From NCBI GenBank assembly GCA_963761425.1, contig CAVXGQ010000004.1:496001-560000 (forward strand): a DNA stretch of 64,000 nucleotides, given 5' to 3'. Positions 43,380-52,600 of this stretch are shown piece after piece. How positions within the stretch are numbered: the first letter of the stretch is position 1; every line of letters starts with the position of its first letter. Position numbers and translations under genes: made by a program. Under the pieces are notes generated by a model. That model did not search any database, was not told the origin of the DNA, and worked only from the letters and a program-made list of their open reading frames with translations. This DNA comes from Bog-793 sp963761425 (GTDB taxonomy: Bacteria; Actinomycetota; Acidimicrobiia; Acidimicrobiales; Bog-793).

Positions 43380-44387
43380 ATGTCGGAGCTATCGACGCGA
43401 GGGTTGGGCGAGACGGGTATGGAGATCACCCGGGTTGGCTTCGGGTCGTGGGCCGCGGGCGGGGGAGGGTGGAGGTTCGGCTGGGGCCCGCAGGACGACG
43501 CGGCCTCGATCGCCGCGATCCGCCACACGGTCGAGCTCGGCGTCAACTGGATTGACACGGCCGCCGCCTACGGCCTCGGCCACAGCGAGGAGGTCGTCGC
43601 CGCGGCACTGGAAGGTTTCGCGCCCGCCGACCGCCCTTTCGTGTTCACCAAGGGCGGCACCATCCCGGACCCGAACGACCCGATGGCCACACCGGGTCAT
43701 GTCGGCGAACCGTCGAGCCTGCGGCGCGAGGTGGAAGCCAGCCTGCGCAGGCTGCGGGTCGAGCGCATCGACCTGTACCAGATGCACTGGCCGGCGGAGG
43801 ACGGAACCCCGCTCCAGGCCTACTGGGAGGTCTTCTTAGAGCTGCGCGAAAAGGACCTGATCGCCGCGGCGGGACTTTCGAACCACGGGGTCGCGCTGCT
43901 CGAGGCCGCCGAAGCCCTCGGCCACGTCGACTCGGTCCAGCCGCCCTATTCGCTCCTCAAACGGGGTGCCGGAGCCGACGTCATCCCCTGGTGCGCCGCC
44001 CACCGGACCGGCGTGATCGTGTACAGCCCGATGCAGTCGGGGCTGCTCTCCGGGACGTTCAGCGAGGCCCGTGCCGCGGCGCTCGCCCCGGACGACTGGC
44101 GGCTGAAGAGCCCGGACTTCTCCGGTGTGGAGCTGGAAAAGAACCTCGCGCTGGCCGATGCCCTGCGTCCGGTCGCAGACCGGCTCCGCACCTCGGTCGG
44201 CGCCGTTGCCATCGCCTGGACCCTCGCCACGCCGGGGGTGTCGGGCGCGATCGTCGGGGCGCGTAGCCCAGCGCAGGTTGACGGGTGGTTCGCCGCGGCC
44301 AGCCTCACGCTCGGCCCCGAGGACCTCGCCGAGATCACCGCGGCAGTGGAGCGGACCGGCGCGGGCGAGGGCCCGACCGGCCCGTAG
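43380..44387 (+). CDS. Aldo/keto reductase
   Basis: 335 residues from ATG 43380, preceded by AAAGGAAGAGG. TIM-barrel NADPH-dependent oxidoreductase. The catalytic tetrad is visible: Asp in WIDTAAAYG (with its Tyr), Lys in VFTKGG and His in YQMHWP. The cofactor region GAIVGARSPAQVDGW is near the C-terminus. Overall it resembles the AKR group that includes YhdN/IolS-like enzymes; the physiological carbonyl substrate is unknown. Its end overlaps the convergent M20 peptidase gene by 53 bases. Confidence 0.9.
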   Translation: MSELSTRGLGETGMEITRVGFGSWAAGGGGWRFGWGPQDDAASIAAIRHTVELGVNWIDTAAAYGLGHSEEVVAAALEGFAPADRPFVFTKGGTIPDPNDPMATPGHVGEPSSLRREVEASLRRLRVERIDLYQMHWPAEDGTPLQAYWEVFLELREKDLIAAAGLSNHGVALLEAAEALGHVDSVQPPYSLLKRGAGADVIPWCAAHRTGVIVYSPMQSGLLSGTFSEARAAALAPDDWRLKSPDFSGVELEKNLALADALRPVADRLRTSVGAVAIAWTLATPGVSGAIVGARSPAQVDGWFAAASLTLGPEDLAEITAAVERTGAGEGPTGP

Positions 44388-45858
44388 CCTCACTCGCCGG
44401 TCCGAGGTGCACCGGCGCCGGGCCGGCGGCGACGCTGGTCGCGGCGAGGGCGGCCAGGAGGTAGGCGACGCACGAGGTGGCCGCCTTGACCGCGGGGAGG
44501 TGGAGGCACTCGTCGGGTCCGTGGGCGTTCGATCCCGGGCCGAGCACCCCCGTGGTGACGAACTGGGCCGCCGGGCACCGGCGCGCGAGCGACGTCACGA
44601 AGGGGATCGATCCGCCGATTCCGAACGCGCGCGGCGGCTCGCCAAAGTAACGGACCGAGGCGTCGGTCACCGCCCCGTCGAGCCAGGGGTCGAGCTCCGG
44701 CGCCACCCAGCCGGCGGAGGTCTGGTCGATCCGGAGCGAGACGGTGGCGCCCGAGGGGGGATCGTCGGTCAGCGCGGCGCGCAGCGCCTCCGTCACCGCC
44801 ACGGCATCGGCCGTCGGCGGGGTCCGCAGCGAGATCTTCAGCGTGGTCGAAGGACGGAGCACGTTGCCGGCAGCGTCGATCGGCGGCAGGCCCTCGGCGC
44901 CGGTGACCTCGAGCGCGGCCCGCCACAGGAGGCGCACCAGGCGCGAGCTCGCCTCCCCGCCTTCGAGCTCGACCCCGGCAAGGACGGGGAAATGCCCCGC
45001 CGCGTCGTCCCCGAACTCCGCGGCGACCTCTTCGATCTCCCGCAACCGACCGGCGGGGATCTCGAGGTCGCAACCGGGCAGGAGCACGTCGCCGGTGGAG
45101 GCGTCCTCGATCCGGTCGAGCAGCTGGCGCAGGACGCGGAACGACGATGGCACGATGCCGCCGGCCATTCCACTGTGGACGCCCTCGGTCATCACGTCGG
45201 CCCGCAGCGCCGCGTTGATCACACCGCGCAGCGACGTCGTGATCCAGAGCCGGTCGTAGCTCGCGCAGCCCGAGTCGAGGCTGACGACCAGCGCCAACGA
45301 ACTGATCCGTTCGCCGAGGGCGTCGAGGTAGGCGTCGAGGTCCGAGCTGCCGCTCTCCTCGCTCGCCTCGATGAGAACGAGGACCCGTCCGTGCGGCGCG
45401 CCCACCGTCTCGAGGGCCTCGAGAGCGCCGAGCGCCGCGAACATCGCGTAACCGTCGTCGGCGGTTCCCCGGCCGTACAGGCAGTCGTCGACGCGCACGG
45501 CGTGGAATGGGCCGAGTCCTTCCCGCCAATCGCCGAGCGGTGGCTGCTTGTCGAGGTGGCCATAGACGAGGGCGGTCGGCGCCTGGGAATCCGCGGTCGG
45601 ACCCACCTCAACGAGCACGCACGGCGTGCGGCCGGGGAGCTTCACGACCTCGGCCGTGCAGCTAGCGAGCGCCCGTCGCGCCGCCCACGCCCTGAAGAAC
45701 TCCGCGGCTCGGTCGATCGCCCCGTTGGCTGCCCAGTCCGGGTCGAACTCCGGCGACAAACAGGGGATCCCCACGTACTCGGAGAGCGAGGCGATGGCGT
45801 CGTCCTCCCAGTGCCGCTCGACGAGCGGCACGATTCTCGACAGATCTGAAGTGTTCAA
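44335..45858 (-). CDS. M20 family dipeptidase/peptidase
   Basis: 507 residues from TTG 45858, preceded by AAAGG nine bases away; the part of the frame upstream of this is Arg/Pro-rich. Metal-ligand motifs of the M20 family are complete: LVYGHLDKQP, GRGTADDGYAMF, IEASEESGSSDL (catalytic Glu), LVVSLDSGC and GSNAHGPDECLHL. The dimerisation domain lies between (about 215-400, with GVHSGMAGG). It is closest in layout to carnosinase-like (CNDP) dipeptidases. It is cytoplasmic, with no signal peptide. The final 35 residues are unusual and overlap the aldo/keto reductase gene in antisense. Confidence 0.88.
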   Translation of the reverse strand: MNTSDLSRIVPLVERHWEDDAIASLSEYVGIPCLSPEFDPDWAANGAIDRAAEFFRAWAARRALASCTAEVVKLPGRTPCVLVEVGPTADSQAPTALVYGHLDKQPPLGDWREGLGPFHAVRVDDCLYGRGTADDGYAMFAALGALEALETVGAPHGRVLVLIEASEESGSSDLDAYLDALGERISSLALVVSLDSGCASYDRLWITTSLRGVINAALRADVMTEGVHSGMAGGIVPSSFRVLRQLLDRIEDASTGDVLLPGCDLEIPAGRLREIEEVAAEFGDDAAGHFPVLAGVELEGGEASSRLVRLLWRAALEVTGAEGLPPIDAAGNVLRPSTTLKISLRTPPTADAVAVTEALRAALTDDPPSGATVSLRIDQTSAGWVAPELDPWLDGAVTDASVRYFGEPPRAFGIGGSIPFVTSLARRCPAAQFVTTGVLGPGSNAHGPDECLHLPAVKAATSCVAYLLAALAATSVAAGPAPVHLGPASEATGRSGPRPRRSAPLPR

Positions 45859-46058
45859 TGGAGTGCACCTTTCCGGGCGGGGGACGGTTGGTGGCGCCGG
45901 TCGCGGTCGTCCTGCCTCGATGCTGCCAGGGCCCGAGGGCCGCCGGTCACCCGCCGGACCCCGGGGCGCCCCGGCCCAGGGTTCGGCTTCGAGGATCGTG
46001 CTATCACGACGCCAGTTGTAGCGCAGCACGGCTCTGGTCCTTCGGCGAGAATGGGCCC

Positions 46059-47168
46059 ATGGCGCGTCGCCCGCTCTCCGCGATCGTCCTCGCCGCCGGC
46101 GAGGGGACTCGGATGCGTTCGGCGACACCGAAACCCCTCCACCCGCTGTGTGGCCGCCCGATGGTGCTGCACGTGCTCGACGCCCTGGCTGGGTTGCCGA
46201 TTGAACGAGTCGTTGTGGTCGTCGGCTATGGGTCCGTCGAGGTCGTCAAGGCCGTCCAGGCCGGGGCGCCCTCGGAGCTGCGGATCGAATTCGTGGAGCA
46301 ATCCCGGCCTTTGGGGACCGGCGACGCCGCCGCGGTCGCGCTCACCGGCTTCGAAGCCGGTGCTGACCTGAGGGACGGCGACCTGGTGATCCTGCCGGGG
46401 GACACCCCGCTGCTGCGCCCGGCGACCCTGGCGGAACTGGTGCGCACCCATCGGCAACTCGGCGCCGCGGCGACCTTGCTCACGGCCCGGATCGCCGATC
46501 CGACCGGCTACGGCCGCGTCGTCCGTTCCAAAAGCGGGAACGTCGCACGCATCGTCGAGCACGCCGACGCGGACGAAGGAGAACTCGCCATCGACGAGGT
46601 CGCAACTTCGATCTACTGCTTCCGACACGGCGTGCTGGCGCCGACGCTGCGCCGCCTGTCGCCCGCCAACGCCCAGGGCGAGTACTACCTCAGCGACACG
46701 ATCGCCGTTCTCGACGCGGCGGGCTACCGGGTCGCAACCGTGGTGGCCCAGTATCCCGCCGAGGCGGCGGGTGTCAACGACCGGTTGCAACTCGCCGAGG
46801 CGGAGGCGGTTCTGCGGCGGCGCCTGAACGAGCGGTGGATGCGACGGGGTGTGACGATGATCGACCCTGGCCACACCTACCTCGATGCGGGGGTGGAACT
46901 GGCCGCGGAGGTCGTCCTGGCGCCCGGAGTCATCCTCGAGGGCAGGACCGTGGTAGCCGAGGCGGCCGTTATCGGACCGGGCTGCCACTTGGTCGACTGC
47001 GTGGTCGGGCCCGCCGCCAAGATCGTCCAGACCGTGGCGCGCAACGCCACCGTCGGCGCGGGCGCGGTCGTCGGCCCCTTCGTATTCCTCGACGAGGGAA
47101 GCCAGGTCGCGGCCCATACGACGACGGGTCCCTATTTCATGATCGAATTTGACGACGAACGCGAGTGA
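46059..47168 (+). CDS. glmU: GlmU-like UDP-GlcNAc pyrophosphorylase, truncated acetyltransferase domain
   Basis: 369 residues; standard GlmU has about 450-460. The uridyltransferase domain is complete: LAAGEGTRMRSATPKPLHPL at the N-terminus, EQSRPLGTGDAAAV, DTPLLRPATL, NAQGEYYLSDTIAVL and AGVNDRLQLAEAE. The left-handed beta-helix begins (ERWMRRGVTMIDPGHTYLDA, then VGAGAVVGPFVFL) but stops at EFDDERE, where a full GlmU continues into the FVEMK turn and the coils that hold the acetyltransferase residues. It should make UDP-GlcNAc from GlcNAc-1-P but not acetylate GlcN-1-P. The prs ribosome site follows directly, so no remnant is left. First gene of the rightward housekeeping operon. Confidence 0.88.
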   Translation: MARRPLSAIVLAAGEGTRMRSATPKPLHPLCGRPMVLHVLDALAGLPIERVVVVVGYGSVEVVKAVQAGAPSELRIEFVEQSRPLGTGDAAAVALTGFEAGADLRDGDLVILPGDTPLLRPATLAELVRTHRQLGAAATLLTARIADPTGYGRVVRSKSGNVARIVEHADADEGELAIDEVATSIYCFRHGVLAPTLRRLSPANAQGEYYLSDTIAVLDAAGYRVATVVAQYPAEAAGVNDRLQLAEAEAVLRRRLNERWMRRGVTMIDPGHTYLDAGVELAAEVVLAPGVILEGRTVVAEAAVIGPGCHLVDCVVGPAAKIVQTVARNATVGAGAVVGPFVFLDEGSQVAAHTTTGPYFMIEFDDERE

Positions 47169-47189
47169 GGATCGAGAAAGGGGCAGGTG

Positions 47190-48161
47190 ATGGAGCTCGT
47201 GCCGCGACGGCGCCTCGAGTTGTTCAGCGGGAGATCGCACCCGGAGCTCGCGCGGGAGATAGCCGACAACCTCGGGATCGCGCTCGGTGAGGCGAACCTG
47301 CGCGATTTTGCCGATGGACAGATCCACTGCCGTTATGACGCCTCGATCCGCGGTTCGGATGTCTTCATCATCCAGACCCACAGCCATCCGGTGAACGACT
47401 CGATCATGGAGCAGTTGATCATGATCGACGCCGCCAAACGCGCCTCGGCCCACCGGATCACCGCGGTCTGCCCGTACTACGGCTACTCTCGCCAGGACCG
47501 GAAGTCGATCGGCCGCGAACCGATCACGGCGAAGCTCATCGCGGATCTGATCTCTGCGGCGGGGGCGGATCGTGTGGTCAGCGTTGACCTGCACTCGGGC
47601 CAGATCCAGGGATTCTTCAACTTCCCCGTCGACCACCTCACCGCACTGCCGGTGCTCTGCGACTACCTCGCCGAGCGCGATCCTCACGATCTCGTCGTCG
47701 TGTCGCCCGATGCCGGTCGGGTGAAGGTCGCCGAGCGGTTCAGCCAGCAACTCGGCACCGACCTCGCCTTCGTGCACAAACGGCGCCTGACGAGCACGGC
47801 GAACAGCGTCGAGGCCCGTGAGGTGATCGGTGTCGTGAAGGATCGCCGTTGCGTGATCATCGACGACCTCATCGACACCGGGGGGACGGTCATCGCCGCC
47901 GCCGAACGCCTGAGGAACGCCGGAGCGACCGACGTGTGGGCGATGGCGACGCACGCCGTGCTCTCGGATCCTGCGCTCGAGCGGTTGAAGGCGGACACGA
48001 TCAGCCGGGTCATCGTGACCAACACGCTGCCGCTACCCAAGGAGCGGTTGATCGACAAGGTCGAGGTGCTCTCCGTGGCGCCGGTGATCGCGGCCGCCAT
48101 CGACGCGGTGTTCGAGGACACCTCGGTCTCGGGCATCTTCGGGGGGAACAACCTGTCCTGA
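47190..48161 (+). CDS. prs: Ribose-phosphate pyrophosphokinase
   Basis: 323 residues from ATG 47190 (a GTG one codon earlier is possible; ribosome site AAAGGGGCAGG). It makes PRPP from ribose 5-phosphate and ATP for nucleotide, His and Trp synthesis. Visible motifs are RELFSGRSHPELAREIA-like N-terminus (LELFSGRSHPELARE), YYGYSRQDRKSIGREPITAK, the VDLHSGQIQGFFNFPVDHL strand, and the PRPP loop IIDDLIDTGGTV. It is class I by length. The pairing glmU-prs is typical of Actinobacteria and Firmicutes. Confidence 0.95.
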   Translation: MELVPRRRLELFSGRSHPELAREIADNLGIALGEANLRDFADGQIHCRYDASIRGSDVFIIQTHSHPVNDSIMEQLIMIDAAKRASAHRITAVCPYYGYSRQDRKSIGREPITAKLIADLISAAGADRVVSVDLHSGQIQGFFNFPVDHLTALPVLCDYLAERDPHDLVVVSPDAGRVKVAERFSQQLGTDLAFVHKRRLTSTANSVEAREVIGVVKDRRCVIIDDLIDTGGTVIAAAERLRNAGATDVWAMATHAVLSDPALERLKADTISRVIVTNTLPLPKERLIDKVEVLSVAPVIAAAIDAVFEDTSVSGIFGGNNLS

Positions 48162-48373
48162 GAATCGCGCCCCGGTTGGCACCCTCCGCAACCGTCGGGC
48201 GTGCCGGGGCGCCGGGGTCTTGGTCCCCGTATTCGGGCGGCCTCCCCCGTCCCGCCCGGTGTGGCGGTTCGCCTAGACTTCCCGGTGCAAACAGCCGTGA
48301 TGGCCCACCTTGGGTGGCCAAACGCGGATGCCGCCGTGATCGAGTGGCCTATCGGCCCGAGGAGCGCGTCAAC

Positions 48374-49024
48374 ATGGATGAGATCTCTCTCGTCGCAGAA
48401 CCTCGCCGCGCCAGGGGCTCGCCCGCGACCCGGCGTCTTCGGCTGGGTGGCCGGGTGCCCGCGGTCGTCTATGGCCACGGGGTCACACCGATCCCCGTGA
48501 GCGTCGATGAGCGGGCGCTGCATGGCGCGTTGTCGACGGAGGCGGGCGCCAACGCGCTCATCGACCTCACCATCGGCAAGACCCACCACCTGGCGTTGGC
48601 CCGGGAGCTCCAGCGTCATCCGGTACACCAGACGGTCGCCCATGTCGACTTCATCGTCGTGCGCCGGGACGAGATCGTCTCGGCCGAGGTCCCGGTGACG
48701 CTGGTGGGCGAGGCTCTGGCGGTCAGTCGCGCCGGAGGGACGGTGGAACAGCTGCTGCTGTCGGTCGACGTGCGGGCCAAACCGGCCGACATCCCGCGTT
48801 CTTTCGAGGTCGAAATCACCGACCTCGATATCGGCGAGGCGATACGCCTGTCCTCGGTCGTGATCCCGCCGGGGGTGACGCTTGAGACCGATCCGGACTC
48901 CCCGGTGGTCGCCGGTCACGCGGCCCGGGTGGAGGCCGTCGAGGTTCCCGCCGAGGAGGAGGCTGAGGCCCCGCCGGCCGAGCCTGGAGTCGAGACCCCG
49001 ACGGACGAAGTCGCCGGGAGCTGA
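48374..49024 (+). CDS. rplY: 50S ribosomal protein L25 (CTC/TL5 form)
   Basis: 216 residues from ATG 48374, preceded by GAGGAG. The N-terminal 5S-rRNA-binding domain is seen (RGSPATRRLRLGGRVPAVVY, then HLALARELQRHPVHQTVAHV) and a C-terminal TL5-type beta domain (VPVTLVGEALAVSRAGGTVE ... FEVEITDLDIGEAIRL), ending in an acidic Ala/Glu/Pro tail. It stands between prs and pth, the usual neighbours. The 212 bases before it contain GC hairpins but no gene. Confidence 0.93.
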   Translation: MDEISLVAEPRRARGSPATRRLRLGGRVPAVVYGHGVTPIPVSVDERALHGALSTEAGANALIDLTIGKTHHLALARELQRHPVHQTVAHVDFIVVRRDEIVSAEVPVTLVGEALAVSRAGGTVEQLLLSVDVRAKPADIPRSFEVEITDLDIGEAIRLSSVVIPPGVTLETDPDSPVVAGHAARVEAVEVPAEEEAEAPPAEPGVETPTDEVAGS

Positions 49025-49647
49025 CGACGCTCCTCGGCCGCCGGTCAGGACGAGCGAGGGAAGGTGCGGCCGCCGACCTCCTCGCGGTCGGCCTGGGCAA
49101 CCCGGGAAACGAGTTCGCCCACACCCGTCACAACGTTGGCGCCGACGCCGTCGCGCTGATCGCTCAGCGCCACGGGGTGGTGCTGCGTTCTGAACGGGGG
49201 ACCTTCTCGCGAGCCGCCCAGGTGGTCGGAGACCACCGCCGGCTCGCGCTGGCGGTCCCCTTCACCTTCATGAACGAGTCCGGGGTCGCGTTGGCGGCGC
49301 TCACCCGGCGGTACTCAATCGACGAGCCTTCGTCGCTCGTCGTCGTTCACGACGAGCTCGACCTCCCGGTCGGCGTGCTCCGGGTCAAGCTCGGTGGGGG
49401 GACCGCCGGTCACAACGGCCTGAAATCGGCCGAGCACCACCTCGGGACGCTCGAATTCGTCCGGGTCCGGATCGGCATCGGAAAGCCGCCCGGGCGCATG
49501 TCCGGTGCGGATTACGTCCTACGTCGGCCGTCGGCGGTCGAGTTCGAGCTCCTCGCGGCGGCTGTCGAAAGGGCCGCCGACGCCGTAGAGCTCATCTTCG
49601 GTTCCGGGCTCGACGCCGCGATGGGTGCGGTGAACGCCGGAGGATGA
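49021..49647 (+). CDS. pth: Peptidyl-tRNA hydrolase (abnormal start)
   Basis: 208 residues if CTG 49021, within a CTGA overlap with the rplY stop, is the start. Pth recycles peptidyl-tRNA released during translation. The active-site residues are all present: Asn in VGLGNPGNEF, His in THTRHNVG-like HTRHNVGAD, Asp in VVHDELDLP and the NGLKS substrate motif. No ATG, GTG or TTG lies upstream of GLGNPG in this frame; the frame opens only at 48967. An alternative is a GTG at 49064, after GAGGGAAG, with one G missing just behind it, which would restore the common MRAADLLAVGLGNPG beginning. So either a rare start codon or a one-base error. Its stop overlaps mfd by four bases. Confidence 0.85.
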   Translation: MTTLLGRRSGRAREGAAADLLAVGLGNPGNEFAHTRHNVGADAVALIAQRHGVVLRSERGTFSRAAQVVGDHRRLALAVPFTFMNESGVALAALTRRYSIDEPSSLVVVHDELDLPVGVLRVKLGGGTAGHNGLKSAEHHLGTLEFVRVRIGIGKPPGRMSGADYVLRRPSAVEFELLAAAVERAADAVELIFGSGLDAAMGAVNAGG

Positions 49648-52600
49648 ACGCACCGCTCGCGCCGCTGGTCGGGAAGCTGCGCGCCGAGCCGGCGCTCGTC
49701 GAGCTGGCGGCCGCGGGTGACGCCGCCGTCGCCGATCCCGCCCGCGCCTTCGTGCTGGCGGAACTGGCCGCCTTGGGGAACGCGCCGGTCATGCTCGTCG
49801 CCACGCCGACCGGCGTGGAGGCCGACCGGCTGGCCCATGATCTCGGCGTCTTCCATGACCCGGCGAGAGTCGTCATGCTTCCCGCCTGGGAGACGCTGCC
49901 ACTCGAGCGGGTCTCACCCGCCGTCGAGACCATGGGGGCGCGTCTGCGGACACTCTGGTGGATCGACCGGGCGCAGCGGCATGACCTAGGCGACTGGGAG
50001 AGAGGGGACGCGACCTTGGTCGTCGTCGCGCCGATCCGGGCCTTGCTGCAGCGTCTGGCGGCGACCCCGGCCGAGGCGGCGCCGATAGTGGTCCGCCCAG
50101 GCGACGAGATCGATCCCGCCGCGCTCGCCGCGCAGCTGGTTGCCGCCGGTTACCGCCGGGAGTACCAGGTCGAACACCGCGGTGAGGTGGCGGTGCGGGG
50201 GGGCATCGTCGATCTGTTCCCGTCGACCGGGGACAACGGCGTGCGGGTCGATTGTTTCGGCGATCTGGTCGAACGGCTCACTGTCTTTGACGTCGCCGAT
50301 CAGCGCAGCGTGGCCGACCTCGACTCGGTCGAGGTGTTCGGCTGCCGGGAGTTCCGCATCTCCGCGGCGCGACGGTCCACCGCCGAGAAGCTGGCCGCCA
50401 CCGCTCCGTTCGCCCGGGAGCAGTTCGAAAGGATCGCCGACGGCGAGGTCTTCGACGGGATCGAGTCTTTCCTGCCGTGGCTCGACGAGGGCGAGCGTCT
50501 CGTCACCGATCTGCTCGGCGCAGTCGACCGCATGGTGCTCGTGGAGCCGCGGCGGATGCGCGATCGCGCCGCCGAGATCATCGACGAGGAGGAGGCGCTG
50601 GCGGCCTCGCTCGCCGAGACCTGGCTTCCGGTCGGCTCACCCGTGGGGCCCGGGGAGACGGCCCACCCGGCGTTGCACGCGCCGTTCGACCGGCTGCTCG
50701 CGGCGACCTCGGTGCCGGTCGCCTCGTTGCTGGCGACGGCCGAGGGCCCGGGCACCGAGACCGTCCGGGTGGCCGGCTGGCCTCAGGCCTTCGGCGACGC
50801 CGCGCCGCTCGCCCGCCGGATCGGCGAGCTCACCCGGGCCGGCGGAGTCGTCGCCGTCGCCGCGGAGGGGGTGGGCAGCGCCACCCGCATCGCCGAGGTC
50901 CTCGACGAGGCCGGGGTGGTCGTCGACCGGCTGGAGATGGCGCCGGACGCCGTGGAGCGGCGCACCGCAGCCCTGCGACGGCCCGGGGCCCACGTCGTCG
51001 TGGCCTCGTTGGACCGAGGCTTCGTGCTCGAGGACGCCGGCGTCGCCGTGTTGGCCGAGGCCGACCTGACCGGTCGGCATCGCCCGCACCGGGTGCCCCG
51101 GGCGCGGGCCCGACCGGTCGAGGGCTTCTTCGACGATCTGGTCGTCGGCAGCTACGTGGTTCACCACGTCCACGGCGTCGCCCGCTATGCCGGCATGGTC
51201 CGACGGGGCGTGGCGGGGACGGAACGCGACTACCTCCTCCTGGAGTACCGGGGAGGAGACCGGCTCTACGTCCCTTCGGACCAGATCGACGCCATCACGC
51301 CGTACACGGGGGGAGAGCACCCCACGCTCAGCCGGTTGAACGGCACCGATTGGCAGCGGAACCGGGCCCGCGTGCGCCAGGCGGTGCGGGCTATCGCGCA
51401 GGAGCTCGTGGTCCTTTACCGGCGTCGCCTGGCCTCGCCGGGCCACGCCTTTCCCCTTGACACCCCGTGGCAGGCCGAGCTGGAGCAGTCCTTCCCCTAT
51501 CCCGAGACCGCCGACCAGCTGCGGGCGGTGGCGGAAGTGAAGGCGGACATGGAGCGCCCGATCCCGATGGACCGCCTGGTGTGCGGCGACGTCGGCTTTG
51601 GAAAGACCGAGGTGGCGGTGCGCGCCGCCTTCAAGGCGGTCCAGGACGGCCTGCAGGTCGCCGTGCTGGTTCCCACCACCATCCTCGCCCGGCAGCACTA
51701 CCAGACGATCGCCGACCGCTTCGCGCCCTATCCGGTGCGGGTCGAGATGCTCTCGCGCTTTCTGACCCCCCACGAGGCCGCGGCGGTGGTCAGGGGCCTC
51801 GGCGACGGCACCGTCGACTTGGTCGTCGCCACCCACCGTCTGCTCGCCGAGGACATCCGTTTCCGCCAGCTGGGCCTGTTGGTCGTGGACGAGGAGCAGC
51901 GGTTCGGGGTTAATCAGAAAGAGGCCATCAAGAAGCTGGCCATCGGCGTCGACGTGCTGACCCTGACGGCCAACCCGATCCCGCGCACCTTGGAGATGGG
52001 TCTCACCGGGATCCGGGACCTCTCGGTCATCGACAACCCCCCCGCCGAGCGACAGCCGATCCTCACCTACGTCGGGGAGGAGGACGACCGCGCCGTCGGC
52101 GAGGCGATCCGTCGGGAGCTGTTGCGGGAGGGCCAGGTCTTTTTCGTCCACAACCGCGTCCAGGGGATCGAGCAGGTCGCCGCCCGGGTGGCGGCGCTCG
52201 CCCCCGAGGCGCGAGTGGCGATCGCCCACGGCCAGATGGACGAGGGCAGCCTGGAGCGCACCGTCGTCGACTTCGCCGAGGGGCGTTATGACGTGCTGGT
52301 GTGCACGACGATCATCGAGTCGGGCATCGACATGCCGACGGTGAACACCCTGGTCGTCGACCGCGCCGACCTTTTGGGCCTGGGACAGCTCCACCAGTTG
52401 CGCGGCCGGGTCGGTCGCTCCTCGTCGCGGGCTTACGCCTACCTGTTCCACCCGCGCGATCGGGTGCTCACCGAGCAGGCCTACGAACGGCTCCGCACCA
52501 TCGGTGAGCACACCGAGCTCGGGTCGGGGTTCAAGATCGCCATGCGCGACCTCGAGATCCGCGGCGCCGGCAGCCTGCTCGGGACCGACCAGTCCGGTCA

